Source: Desulfamplus sp. (GTDB taxonomy: Bacteria > Desulfobacterota > Desulfobacteria > Desulfobacterales > Desulfobacteraceae). Taken from it: a stretch of 56,030 nucleotides of DNA. The stretch's first letter is position 1. The number at the start of each line of letters is the position of its first letter. Location of the stretch: the NCBI GenBank assembly GCA_015232555.1, contig JADFZJ010000026.1:1-56030 (forward strand), written 5' to 3'. The position numbers and the translations under genes are program-made. The notes below the pieces were generated by a model. It was not told the origin of the DNA and did not search any database. It saw only the letters and a program-made list of their open reading frames with translations. This document shows, in pieces, positions 8,933 to 18,099 of the stretch.

Positions 8933-10369
8933 ATGAATATTATCATATTAAACGGTACAACTAAAAATATTAAACAGCATAGTATGAATTTGGCAAAAAT
9001 AGAGAAAATTAAACAAGATTTTCCTGAAATAAATTTCATAACATATAGAATTTCCAATGAAATCAAGAAAATTATCGATAATGAGCAATACTTTTTTGAG
9101 ATACTTGAAAATATAAAGAAATCTGATGCTGTTATATGGTCAATGCCGGTTTATATCGGCTTGATACCATCTCAATTTAAAAGGTTTATTGAGTTGGTTT
9201 TTGATAAAGATTGCCATAAATATTTTGCAAATAAACCCACAGTAGTAATAATGTCATCTATTAAGTTATATGACACAGTAGCTCTCGATTATATGCGTGA
9301 AATCTGCGAGGATTTAGACATGAACTATTGCGGGCAGTTTTCTGCTGGAATGCTTGAGCCTATTGATAAAAAGTTTTTTCTCAATTTTTTGTCTGATATC
9401 AAAAATAACTTTAAACATGCTAAACAGACATTGCCGTTAAAACCTTCTCAATATGTTTTTCAAGCTCCTGATTTAAAACAATTATCTGATTCTGATACAA
9501 CACAACTGCCTGCTATAAAAGAAAATTCTAATATAAAATACACACCCTTTAATTCAGCAAAAAAGATCGTTGTTGTAAGCGATAAGCTAAACGGTAAGCC
9601 TCTTGATGGGTACATTGATTTTTTAAAGAGAATCTGCCCTGCAAATACAGAAATTTATGATTTAAATGAGCTTGATATAAAATGCGGCTGTATAAGCTGT
9701 TTTGAATGCGGGCTTGAAAATAGATGCTCTATAAAAGATGGATTTGTACCTTTCTATACGAGCAAAGTAATGACAGCCGATATTCTTATATTTTTAGGCA
9801 GTCAAAAAGATAGGTTTTTATCTTGGAAATGGAAAGAGTTTTTTGACAGACGTTTTTTCTCTAATCACATTCCAACTTTAACTGACAAACAGATATTATT
9901 AATTGTATCTGGCAGCAGCGTACACTCCAGATCAATTTTTAACTATTTTGAGATGTATTCACAACTTGAGAAGGCAAATGTCTGCGGAATAGTATTTGAT
10001 GATGCCAAAGATGATAAATCTACAGCAGATATGATATACGCAAACTTAAGAAGAGCGTTAGAGCTTGCAGAACTAAAATATAGTAATAATCAGACTTTTT
10101 TTTATGAGGGTGCAAGGGCATATCTTAATGAGAGTTTAGAACACCATATTTTTTCAGGTCTTTATGCAGATTATAATTACTATAAAAAGCATAATTTTAA
10201 GCAGATGAATTTTAAGCAGAAGATTGGCAAGGCTATAATATTGAGTCTGTATGAATTTAAAGCTGTGCGTGAATATGTATTTTACGATAAACCATGTGGC
10301 ACTATTAAGATGAAAGTTATAGATTTAATCTTAGGTATTGCATATAGATTAAGAACGCGTGCATATTAA
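8933..10369 (+). CDS. Two-domain flavodoxin-like NAD(P)H-dependent oxidoreductase with Cys cluster
   Basis: A 478-residue soluble protein built from two flavodoxin-like halves. The first (about 1-160) starts with a beta strand and phosphate loop, IIILNGTTKN, and includes the SMPVYIG loop typical of FMN reductases. The second (about 200-370) has a cysteine cluster, CGCISCFEC then C265 (C251, C253, C256, C259, C265), like iron-sulfur flavoproteins and NADPH-dependent FMN reductases. The cluster may bind Fe-S or only be the family's conserved 'GCxxCxxC' loop. The last 110 residues are basic and unassigned. It follows the NRPS by 64 bp in the same orientation, so it may be a tailoring reductase, but the substrate cannot be read. 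Confidence 0.7.
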   Translation: MNIIILNGTTKNIKQHSMNLAKIEKIKQDFPEINFITYRISNEIKKIIDNEQYFFEILENIKKSDAVIWSMPVYIGLIPSQFKRFIELVFDKDCHKYFANKPTVVIMSSIKLYDTVALDYMREICEDLDMNYCGQFSAGMLEPIDKKFFLNFLSDIKNNFKHAKQTLPLKPSQYVFQAPDLKQLSDSDTTQLPAIKENSNIKYTPFNSAKKIVVVSDKLNGKPLDGYIDFLKRICPANTEIYDLNELDIKCGCISCFECGLENRCSIKDGFVPFYTSKVMTADILIFLGSQKDRFLSWKWKEFFDRRFFSNHIPTLTDKQILLIVSGSSVHSRSIFNYFEMYSQLEKANVCGIVFDDAKDDKSTADMIYANLRRALELAELKYSNNQTFFYEGARAYLNESLEHHIFSGLYADYNYYKKHNFKQMNFKQKIGKAIILSLYEFKAVREYVFYDKPCGTIKMKVIDLILGIAYRLRTRAY

Positions 10370-10472
10370 TCTTAAGATAGAATAAAATATTGTAATGCAA
10401 CATCTTCAGAATATTAAAAAGTTTAACAAACAACGTTTTATTTACAAACAACATTATATCAGGAGGCTGTTT

Positions 10473-12497
10473 ATGGGCAAAAATTATGATAGAAAAAATC
10501 AGGTTAAGGTAATTTTTCGTGCAAAGGGCATTTTGAGTTTTGCTTGCTCTGTTCTACTATTTGTAACTCTTCTTATCTCTATTGGCTGCTCTGATTCAGA
10601 TGATTTTGTCCAAACACATCAGGGGCAGTTTCTTGATGCTCCTGTTAGAGGGCTTGATTATGTATCAGGCGGGGAAATTGGAGTAACAGATGAAAATGGT
10701 ATGTTTATATTTGAACGTACCAGAGATATTACGATTAAATTAGGCAATATTCAGATAGGCGAGACTGTTCCAGTAGTATCTGGGCTTCAGGAAGGTCAGT
10801 TTTTACCTGATGTTTGGGTTTTTACCCCGCGTAAATTAGTTCCTTCAGCAAAAAGCAATCGTGATGGTAAAGTGACAAATATCATAAGATTTCTCCAAAC
10901 TTTAGATAATGACTATGATTTGTATGATGGGATAGATAATGCAGCTAACGGTATCTATATTGATGACAATGTTAGAAAGAATGCAGCCTCTTTAAATGTA
11001 AGCCTTGATTTTAACTTACAAGAGGCAGAATTTGCAAAGCGTGCTGAAGAGGTAATTGCTGCTTTAACAGGTTCAGATAGACCGCTCATTCCAGCTTTGA
11101 GTGCACAGCATCATTTTTTGACTCAATTGATACTGCATGAGGTTGACAATGCAATTAATGAATACAAAACTCCGGGTGTTACAATGTCAATTGAAACTCC
11201 GTGTCCGTGCGATCCAGAAAACGATCTTGAATGTAATCCTCAAGACGGGGTAATTGACGGAATAGTCAGGTATGATTCTGATGCACACGCATATATTTGG
11301 GATTTTGCTGCTGGTTATGCAGACTTGGAAAACAAGAGACCAATGACCATAAATACCCGTTTTCGTATTGGCAGCTTAACCAAATCTTTTGTTGCAATGA
11401 CGATTTTAAAATTAATTGAGGAGGGAGAATTTAATTTACATTATAATCATCTGATTAAAGATGATAATTACCTTCCTGAATCTGTTAGAAGCACTTTTAT
11501 CGACAATTTTGATATTCCTTCACCTAATGGCAAAAATTATGCAGATGCCGTAACTATCGCAAGCGTAATGAACCACTCAGCAGGTATTCGCAATTTTTAT
11601 AAAAGTCCGTCTGATTTTTTTCTTGCCAACCTTTTTGAGCCTGAAAAACAGTGGGATGTTGAGGGGCTTGTAAATGCAGAGTTAGCTAAAGGTCCTCTTT
11701 ACTATCCAGGAGAAGGCATGACCTATTCTAACACAGGTTACTCTATTCTTGGATTGTTGATAGAGAATGTTACTGGAAAACCTTGGGAAGAGGTTATACG
11801 CGAACAGATAATCAGACCATTTGAACTTGATGATATTATAGTGCCTGAAACTGGTGAGGCGTTAATTACAGGACCATACGTAAGCGATCCTAATAATAAT
11901 GCAGAATATGCTTATGGATATATGAGTCTTTACGGTGCTACAGGAGGAATATATCAGTCAGAAAGTGCTATGCAGGTTATTCAGGAGCGTTACGGCATAA
12001 ATATATATCCAAAAGAGGGCGATCCCCTTACAAAACGTGATATACAAGACCCATCATCTACAAATTCTGCTGGAAATATGATTGGAACTGCACCTGCTCT
12101 TCGTTCATGGATTAAGTTGATAGCTAATACTGGTGATGATGAGAATGGACTTTTTGGATCAGATTTTAACTGGCTGAAGCATGATAGTGATATGTATAAG
12201 CAAATTTTCTTCCCTCTTAATGAGAATTTGGCTGTAGGAGCAAATGTATATCACAATCTATATGATCAGAGATATATCATCTCAGGAAATTTAAGCGGTT
12301 ATGATGTTAATGCAACATACGATATCAACAATAAGATTGCAGTAGGAGCATGTGGCAATCGCAGCTATGATGAAACTTCAATGCCTGAACACTCTGGACC
12401 TGATATCTGGAAATTTGATGGAGCCGATTCTTCTCATTCATCTGTTCAGATTAAAGATGTACTTGTGTTCAACACTATAGATATTTTAACTCGTTAA
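10473..12497 (+). CDS. Exported lipoprotein serine hydrolase, class C beta-lactamase/S12 peptidase family
   Basis: A 674-residue protein starting at ATG 10473, preceded by AGGAGG. An earlier in-frame ATG at 10395 lacks a ribosome site. A signal peptide with hydrophobic core ends in lipobox ISIGC (C39), so it should be lipid-anchored outside the cytoplasm. Residues 45-230 form an N-terminal beta domain (LDAPVRGLDYVSGG, TDENGMFIF) common in secreted proteins of sulfate reducers. The hydrolase domain has the catalytic SLTK (S301, K304) and YSN (Y418-N420). The third motif may be HSG near the C-terminus. A Cys-rich insertion (PCPCDPENDLEC) precedes the active site. The family includes D-Ala-D-Ala carboxypeptidases, esterases and NRPS-linked D-specific peptidases (ClbP). 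Its place after an NRPS ending in an epimerase suggests maturation or self-protection. This is inference. Confidence 0.78.
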   Translation: MGKNYDRKNQVKVIFRAKGILSFACSVLLFVTLLISIGCSDSDDFVQTHQGQFLDAPVRGLDYVSGGEIGVTDENGMFIFERTRDITIKLGNIQIGETVPVVSGLQEGQFLPDVWVFTPRKLVPSAKSNRDGKVTNIIRFLQTLDNDYDLYDGIDNAANGIYIDDNVRKNAASLNVSLDFNLQEAEFAKRAEEVIAALTGSDRPLIPALSAQHHFLTQLILHEVDNAINEYKTPGVTMSIETPCPCDPENDLECNPQDGVIDGIVRYDSDAHAYIWDFAAGYADLENKRPMTINTRFRIGSLTKSFVAMTILKLIEEGEFNLHYNHLIKDDNYLPESVRSTFIDNFDIPSPNGKNYADAVTIASVMNHSAGIRNFYKSPSDFFLANLFEPEKQWDVEGLVNAELAKGPLYYPGEGMTYSNTGYSILGLLIENVTGKPWEEVIREQIIRPFELDDIIVPETGEALITGPYVSDPNNNAEYAYGYMSLYGATGGIYQSESAMQVIQERYGINIYPKEGDPLTKRDIQDPSSTNSAGNMIGTAPALRSWIKLIANTGDDENGLFGSDFNWLKHDSDMYKQIFFPLNENLAVGANVYHNLYDQRYIISGNLSGYDVNATYDINNKIAVGACGNRSYDETSMPEHSGPDIWKFDGADSSHSSVQIKDVLVFNTIDILTR

Positions 12498-12563
12498 ATG
12501 AGAGCAGTGTTAAAATACAAGATTGTCCCTAAACATTAGATTGAAATATCTATTTATATCTAA

Positions 12564-12591
12564 GTAGAGACGCACGGCTGTGCGTCTCTAC
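12564..12591. terminator. Perfect 12-bp-arm hairpin between convergent genes; dispersed repeat copy 1
   Basis: GTAGAGACGCAC (12564-12575), loop GGCT, and GTGCGTCTCTAC (12580-12591) form a strong stem. It lies between two converging genes, so it could end transcription from both sides, although no clear T-run follows. A related 24-bp copy (20 of 24 bases) occurs at 26837-26860, so it is also a dispersed palindromic repeat. Confidence 0.6.
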
Positions 12592-12635
12592 AGTTTAGGC
12601 AAAACTCAATTTATGATCTTGAACAGTATAGCTTA

Positions 12636-13205
12636 TTATTTTTTTCTGTATTGATTTATATCTCCCAGCGGCATCAGATATCCATGTTTCAAATAGAGGT
12701 CTCTTATTTTAAGAAGGTCTTCAACTAAATCATCACCGGGCATGATGTGTCCTACCCATTTTGTTCGTCTATTTTTGTTGTCAAGATACCAGCAGAGTAT
12801 AGGAACATTTGCCCCTTTTGCGATATTCCAAAATCCAGTTTTTATTTTTGATGTTTTTTTTCGTGTACCTTCTGGCACAATGGCAATACTAAAATTATTG
12901 CGTTTTTGAAATTCCTTGATTACACTCCCCACAAATCCACTTGCCTTATCTCTTACTACAGGAATACCTCCAAGGGTATTCAGAAGGGAAGACATGGGCC
13001 AGAAAAACCAGTCCGCTTTAATAAGCACTTTAGTATCTACCTTAATTACTTTAATATACGTAAAAGCTCTTATGGTATCCATGTTGGAGGTATGTGGAAA
13101 GCCGATGACTACCTCTTTATCCATCCAGTAGTCAGGAAGTCCCTCATAAGTCCATCCAGTAATTTTGTAGACAAGCTTTCCAAGTCTGCTTAAAAATGAT
13201 TTCAT
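12636..13205 (-). CDS. PlsC-like 1-acyl-glycerophosphate acyltransferase family protein
   Basis: A 189-residue protein of the glycerophosphate acyltransferase superfamily, which moves an acyl group to a lysophospholipid or related acceptor at the inner membrane. The catalytic HxxxxD motif is HTSNMD (about residues 37-42), and the substrate phosphate motif is PEGTRKK (about 113). The stretch GGIPVVRD between them also fits. It is shorter than PlsC (about 240 residues), lacks a clear N-terminal membrane segment, and resembles the short 'acyltransferase' proteins seen singly in many bacteria. It is convergent with the upstream serine hydrolase and has no obvious operon partner. The exact acceptor is unknown. 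Confidence 0.8.
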   Translation of the reverse strand: MKSFLSRLGKLVYKITGWTYEGLPDYWMDKEVVIGFPHTSNMDTIRAFTYIKVIKVDTKVLIKADWFFWPMSSLLNTLGGIPVVRDKASGFVGSVIKEFQKRNNFSIAIVPEGTRKKTSKIKTGFWNIAKGANVPILCWYLDNKNRRTKWVGHIMPGDDLVEDLLKIRDLYLKHGYLMPLGDINQYRKK

Positions 13206-13278
13206 ATACGCTTTACCTTTTTGCTGTAATTAATAATAGTTATTGAAAATATTTTAATATTGATCATAAATATTTTGG

Positions 13279-13308
13279 TTGACACATCAACTGGACGGGA
13301 TTCAATAT
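13279..13308 (+). promoter_or_regulatory. Possible sigma-70 promoter for the radical SAM gene
   Basis: TTGACA at 13279-13284 and CAATAT at 13303-13308 are separated by 18 bases, 104 bases before the ATG. A short inverted repeat GTTGA/TCAAC (13278-13291) overlaps the -35 box. The match is reasonable but only by eye. Confidence 0.35.
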
Positions 13309-13411
13309 CATTTTTTATTCGATAAAACAAAAATAAAAAAGAAAATTTACTGACAAAATTTAGAACACTTAAAAATTTTGAGAACTATACTCTGGAGAGT
13401 TTTAACAGACC

Positions 13412-15217
13412 ATGACCGATATTTTGCTGATTCAGCCGCCAGTTGAAGATTTTTATTTTACATACAAGAGAAGTATCCCTTATGGATTGGCTTCTATTGC
13501 TGCATCAGTTCAGCAGCATGGTTTTTCTGTTGAAATTATGGATTGTCTTGCTGTTAAAAAATCTAAGGCTATTCAGATGCCGAAGGAGATGGAGTATCTT
13601 CTACCTTATTATCAGGAACATGATATTTCCATATTTTCGCTCTTTAATAAATTTAGACATTATGGTTACAGTTATGAATATGTAGGCAAAATAGTAAAAG
13701 AGAAAAAGCCATTTATTGTTGGTATTTCATCTCTTTTTACCCCTTACTCCAATGTTGCTGAAACAACTGCCGAGGTTGTTAAAAACTTTCTGCCAGATTG
13801 CAAGATTGTAATGGGAGGACACCATCCTACAGTGTTGCCATACGATGTTATGCGGTGTTCTGCTGTTGATTTTATCCTTCGTGGTGAAGGTGAAATATCT
13901 ATGCCCTTGTTAGCACACGCAATAAAAAACGGTAGAAGTATAGAAGGTATTCCAGGTATTGTTTTTAGAAAAGAACATAAGCTGCTTCCCTTCAATTATT
14001 GTCGGATTGAAATTCCTGAGCAGCAACAAGATATTTTTCCCATACGACAAGATGAAGCAGAGCTTTTGCATATCTCAGAACCAGCATGGATTAAAGACTT
14101 TTCTATCCTTCCGCCACCTGCAATGGAGCTTGTGAACCACAATTTTTACAGCCGAAGTAAAGAGTTTGACCCAACTCAAAATACAAAGTTTGGAAGCACA
14201 GTAGTTGTTGCTGGCAGAGGCTGCCCTATGCCTTGCACATACTGTTCAGTTGGAGCATCTTCATCTCATGGACGTTTCAGGCAGAGAGATGTTAAAGATG
14301 TTATCCATGAATTGTCACTTCAGATTGAAAAATATAATATCGGATTTATTGATTTTGAGGATGAGAACCTCACTTTGAATCGAAAATGGTTTCTTGAGTT
14401 AATGGAAGGCGTTACAGCTCTTTTTAAGAAAAATAATATGTACGATGAGAATGATGAAAATTTTTATAAAGATAATGAATGTTATAGTAAATCCTGCCTA
14501 AAAACAGTTGAACTGAGAGCCATGAACGGACTCTATCCGCCATCACTTGATGAGGAGATGATTCTTGCCATGAAGGCTGCTGGATTTAAAACTCTCAATC
14601 TATCATTAGGTTCAACATCATTAGAACAGCTAAGGCGGTTTAAACGACCAGATGTTAGACAATCTTTTGAACAGGTATTGTCAATTGCAGAGCGTCATGG
14701 GCTTGAGACAGTATCCTATCTGATTGCTGGGGCACCAGATCAGAGTGCAGAAGACTCTTTAAATGATCTTATTTTCTTAGCACAAAAAAAAACACTTATC
14801 GGGCTTTCAATATTTTATCCTGCTCCTGGAAGCGTAGATTATGAGAAATGTCGGAAAAATGGTCTGCTTCCTGACAAATTTTCTCTGATGCGTTCTTCTG
14901 CACTGCCTATCACCCACACTACAACTCGACATCAATCGTTGACGCTCCTTCGTCTTGCCAGAGTTCTAAATTTTATGAAATCTCTTTTGCTTGAGCGTCA
15001 AGCCATTCCTGAGCCTGAGCCATATAAAAAGAGTAATAATATTGCAAAAATTTCAGATGATGATAGACGAACAACGGGTGTCTCTCTTCTTAAATGGTTT
15101 CTGCACGATGGAATATTAAGAGGAATCCGTGAAGATGGAACTGTTTTTAAGCATAATATTGATGAAAAACTCTGCATAAGATTTGTAAAAAATATGAGGG
15201 AAATTTCAATTCGTTAA
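13412..15217 (+). CDS. B12-binding domain radical SAM protein
   Basis: A 601-residue protein. The N-terminal 1-200 is a cobalamin-binding-type Rossmann domain (DILLIQPPVEDFYF, VMGGHHPTVLP, RGEGE). It is followed by a radical SAM barrel whose [4Fe-4S] motif is CPMPCTYC (C271, C275, C278). Later elements include FEDENLTLN and the C-terminal SIFYPAPGSVDY typical of this B12/rSAM class. These enzymes do radical chemistry such as methylation on unactivated carbons. The substrate cannot be inferred. It stands alone: the gene before is convergent on the other strand, and a 188-bp gap separates it from the DUF58 gene. A second Cys pair or SPASM domain is not seen. Confidence 0.88.
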   Translation: MTDILLIQPPVEDFYFTYKRSIPYGLASIAASVQQHGFSVEIMDCLAVKKSKAIQMPKEMEYLLPYYQEHDISIFSLFNKFRHYGYSYEYVGKIVKEKKPFIVGISSLFTPYSNVAETTAEVVKNFLPDCKIVMGGHHPTVLPYDVMRCSAVDFILRGEGEISMPLLAHAIKNGRSIEGIPGIVFRKEHKLLPFNYCRIEIPEQQQDIFPIRQDEAELLHISEPAWIKDFSILPPPAMELVNHNFYSRSKEFDPTQNTKFGSTVVVAGRGCPMPCTYCSVGASSSHGRFRQRDVKDVIHELSLQIEKYNIGFIDFEDENLTLNRKWFLELMEGVTALFKKNNMYDENDENFYKDNECYSKSCLKTVELRAMNGLYPPSLDEEMILAMKAAGFKTLNLSLGSTSLEQLRRFKRPDVRQSFEQVLSIAERHGLETVSYLIAGAPDQSAEDSLNDLIFLAQKKTLIGLSIFYPAPGSVDYEKCRKNGLLPDKFSLMRSSALPITHTTTRHQSLTLLRLARVLNFMKSLLLERQAIPEPEPYKKSNNIAKISDDDRRTTGVSLLKWFLHDGILRGIREDGTVFKHNIDEKLCIRFVKNMREISIR

Positions 15218-15405
15218 TTGATTTTATCTCTATTCACGTCTATCTTATTTTTACTTGATATACTAATTGATTTGATATAATTGTTTCCATTTTTTTAATA
15301 TGATTTTAAAAAGTGTGTCTATATAAAAACATAAGTAGCTTCACTGTAATTATTGTTGAATTGAAATTCCTAAATAAAAATATATAAATTTTAAAGATAA
15401 ATGAT

Positions 15406-16290
15406 ATGATTCCAGCAGATATTATAAAAAAAATTAGACGCATACATATAAAGGGAAGCCGCACCGTAAATACCATGATGGCGGGTCAATACAAGTCTGT
15501 TTTCAGAGGCTCGGGCATTGAGTTTGAGGAGGTGCGGGAATACTCCCCAGGTGATGATATCAAATCCATTGACTGGAAGGTGTCAGCCCGACTTGGACGC
15601 CCATTTATAAAGCTCTACAGGGAAGAGCGGGAAAGTATTGTGATGCTTCTCATTGATATGAGTTCATCCCTTAAATTCGGAACCTTTTCAGGTATGAAAC
15701 TTGAGAAGGCGGCAGAGGTTGCCTCAGTGCTTGCATTCAGTGCCATCAAAAACAATGACAAGGTTGGGGCAATATTTTTTACAGACAGAGTGGAGAAATA
15801 TATTCCGCCTAAAAAGGGTTCAGGTCATATCTGGCGGCTAATTACCGAAATATTCACATTTATCCCTGAAGGAAGTAAGACTAACATCACGGCAGCACTC
15901 GATTTTTTATCTTCTGTCTCCAGAAAAAAGACCCTCTCTTTTGTGATTTCCGATTTTATCTGCAATGACTACACAAAAGCATTGAGAACAGCACGTCAGA
16001 GGCATGAACTTATCGGGGTTATAATCTCTGACAAGGGAGAATTTGAGCTTCCGTCTGCTGGTATTGTATCCATGACCTGTTTTGAAACTGGGCAAAATAT
16101 TTTGATAGATGCAGGAAATAAAATTGTAAGAGAGCTTTATTTAAAACAGCGTCAATCATATCACAGCCAGATAATAGATAGGCTCAAATCTGCACGAGTT
16201 GATTCGGTTGAGGTTAGCACAGAACACTCTGTCGCGGATACGCTGATTCAGTATTTCAGATACAGAGAAAAACGAATGAGGTTGATGTAA
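15406..16290 (+). CDS. DUF58 domain protein (MoxR-associated)
   Basis: A 294-residue protein with the DUF58 signature: FRGSGIEFEEVREYSPGDD (about 35-53), then DIKSIDWKVSARLGRPFIK. A von Willebrand A-like fold follows, with LLIDMSSSL (about 82) as a MIDAS-type metal site. Such proteins work with MoxR ATPases and Bat proteins in envelope or metalloprotein maturation and stress tolerance. It is the first gene of a tight run: the next gene starts 3 bp after its stop. The preceding gap holds a weak TTGATA/TATAAT pair (15255-15281, 15-bp spacing). MoxR, which usually comes directly before DUF58, is absent. Confidence 0.9.
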   Translation: MIPADIIKKIRRIHIKGSRTVNTMMAGQYKSVFRGSGIEFEEVREYSPGDDIKSIDWKVSARLGRPFIKLYREERESIVMLLIDMSSSLKFGTFSGMKLEKAAEVASVLAFSAIKNNDKVGAIFFTDRVEKYIPPKKGSGHIWRLITEIFTFIPEGSKTNITAALDFLSSVSRKKTLSFVISDFICNDYTKALRTARQRHELIGVIISDKGEFELPSAGIVSMTCFETGQNILIDAGNKIVRELYLKQRQSYHSQIIDRLKSARVDSVEVSTEHSVADTLIQYFRYREKRMRLM

Positions 16291-16292
16291 CA

Positions 16293-16946
16293 ATGCAGGA
16301 TATTCACGATATAAAACCACCTGTTGAAGTGGGTATTGACCCTGCTGTCGTTAAGTTTATTATTGCTGTTGTTGCAGTTTTATTGTGCTTGATAGCAGGA
16401 TATTTTCTGTTTGGCTATATCAAAAAGAGACTTAGCAAAAAGAGAAACAATAATATTATGTTGCTGCCTCCTCCCCCTCCTGCTGATGAGGCAGCTTTAA
16501 AAGAACTTGCAAACATTGCAGATTTGATGATGACAGAACCAAGACTATACTATTTCAGGCTCACAGCACTTGTGAAAACCTTTATCGGCAAGATGTTTGA
16601 TATCAATGCCCCTGAAATGACAACTCAGGAAATAATTACAGCAATTAACACACTTACAATTGACCGCACTACTGCAAAAGAACGAACGACCAAAGAGAGC
16701 AATATTGCAATTCCCCTTGCAAAATGTGGTATTGAAAGATGTATGATAGCACCAATAAGAGAGTTTTTTCTGTCATCTTCAATGGTTAAATATGCAGCGA
16801 TGATACCTCAAATTGAACAGATGAAATCTGATGAGCAATTTATAAAGCAGTTTATTAATTCTGTAGCAAACAGCAGCCCCATGAGTAAAGAGAGTCCTGA
16901 AAATATCAATTTAACAGAGAATTTTTCAACTGGAGGGCAGAAATAA
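16293..16946 (+). CDS. DUF4381-like single-pass membrane protein of the Bat cluster
   Basis: A 217-residue protein with one membrane segment (about residues 22-46, KFIIAVVAVLLCLIAGYFLF) and a mainly cytoplasmic helical C-terminal part. A short proline run (LLPPPPPADE) follows the membrane helix. Position and layout match the DUF4381 proteins found between DUF58 and BatA genes. Their role is thought to be structural within the MoxR/Bat system. It starts 2 bases after the DUF58 stop and ends 3 bases before the BatA start, so the three are certainly co-transcribed. The family call rests on context plus the single-helix design. Confidence 0.72.
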   Translation: MQDIHDIKPPVEVGIDPAVVKFIIAVVAVLLCLIAGYFLFGYIKKRLSKKRNNNIMLLPPPPPADEAALKELANIADLMMTEPRLYYFRLTALVKTFIGKMFDINAPEMTTQEIITAINTLTIDRTTAKERTTKESNIAIPLAKCGIERCMIAPIREFFLSSSMVKYAAMIPQIEQMKSDEQFIKQFINSVANSSPMSKESPENINLTENFSTGGQK

Positions 16947-16949
16947 AAA

Positions 16950-18035
16950 ATGTTTCGTTTTGCATCTCCTCTATTTCTGATTCTGCTTGGAGTCATTCCC
17001 ATTATTTTCTATATCAACTGGAATAAAAGAGGCAGTTTGACAGGAAATTCATCTTATCAATACTCTTCTATCAATATCTCCTCTATTTTTTTTAGGGATA
17101 TAAACAGCTCTAAAATTTTAAGTTCTGATGTCTCATTAATACACAGTTATAAAGTTTTAAGCTCTCATGTCTCATTTATGATTACTCTTTTCCAACTTAT
17201 TCCTATTTTAAAATATGCAGCTCTTGCATTGATGATTGTTGCCCTTGCCCGTCCACAGTGGGGAACAAAACAAGTTGATGTAACTACCGAAGGAATCAAC
17301 ATAATCCTTGCCCTTGATCTCTCTGAATCAATGGCAGCCCTTGATTTCTCAAGCAAGGGAAAGATTATTAATCGCCTTGATGCTGTAAAAAGCGTGGTGA
17401 ATGATTTTATAATGAAACGAGATGGTGACAGAATTGGCATGGTGGTCTTTGGCTCTCAGGCTTTTACTCAGCTTCCTCTGACCCGTGATTACAATACTAT
17501 CTCATTTGTTTTAGAGAGGCTAAAAATTGGAGCTGCCGGACCAAGCACAGCAATTGGCGATGCAATAGGGATATCTCTTAAACGTCTTCAAGATATCAAG
17601 AGTAAATCAAATATCATTATTCTTCTTACTGATGGCAGCAGCAACAGTGGAGAGCTTGACCCTGAAACAGCCGCATCAATTGCAGCAGAACAGGGTGTTA
17701 AAATTTACACCATTGGAGTTGGCAAAGAGGGAAAAGCTCCATTTTTGGTGAATGACCCTGTTTTTGGTCAAAGATATGTCTATCAGAGGGTTGATATTGA
17801 CCATGAGACACTCAAGAGAATAGCTGAAATGACCAAAGGAACTTTATTTACAGCCGAGGATGTGGCAACTCTTGAGAAGATATATAAGATGATTGACAAC
17901 CTTGAGAAGACAAAGGTTGATGTCAAATCATGGGCAGAATACAATGAACTCTATTTATGGTTTTTAACTCCAGCACTTATACTGCTTGTTATTTATATGC
18001 TTCTCTCAAATACAAGATTTATCAGGGTACCTTAA
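16950..18035 (+). CDS. batA: BatA-like VWA-domain membrane protein
   Basis: A 361-residue aerotolerance-type Bat protein: an N-terminal membrane helix (about 5-24), a second one (about 85-100), a VWA domain (about 110-310) and a C-terminal helix (about 333-353). The metal-ion-dependent adhesion site is complete: LDLSESM (DxSxS), the threonine in LPLTRDY, and LLTDGSSNSG. The domain should sit in the periplasm. An odd feature is a Ser-rich stretch of about 50 residues between the first two helices (SSYQYSSINISS, then two copies of a 'KxLSSxVSxxxSYKVLSS'-like phrase), which is longer than in usual BatA. Translation is coupled to the previous gene. Confidence 0.85.
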   Translation: MFRFASPLFLILLGVIPIIFYINWNKRGSLTGNSSYQYSSINISSIFFRDINSSKILSSDVSLIHSYKVLSSHVSFMITLFQLIPILKYAALALMIVALARPQWGTKQVDVTTEGINIILALDLSESMAALDFSSKGKIINRLDAVKSVVNDFIMKRDGDRIGMVVFGSQAFTQLPLTRDYNTISFVLERLKIGAAGPSTAIGDAIGISLKRLQDIKSKSNIIILLTDGSSNSGELDPETAASIAAEQGVKIYTIGVGKEGKAPFLVNDPVFGQRYVYQRVDIDHETLKRIAEMTKGTLFTAEDVATLEKIYKMIDNLEKTKVDVKSWAEYNELYLWFLTPALILLVIYMLLSNTRFIRVP

Positions 18036-18099
18036 AAAAAATCTTTTAAAGTTCAATCTCAATTCAATAATTTCTATTGATTAAGGATATTCGTAATCT

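Noticed and set aside
10395-10472. Upstream ATG extending the serine hydrolase by 26 residues
   Set aside because: No ribosome site, and it would put a basic leader before a good signal peptide; AGGAGG marks 10473.
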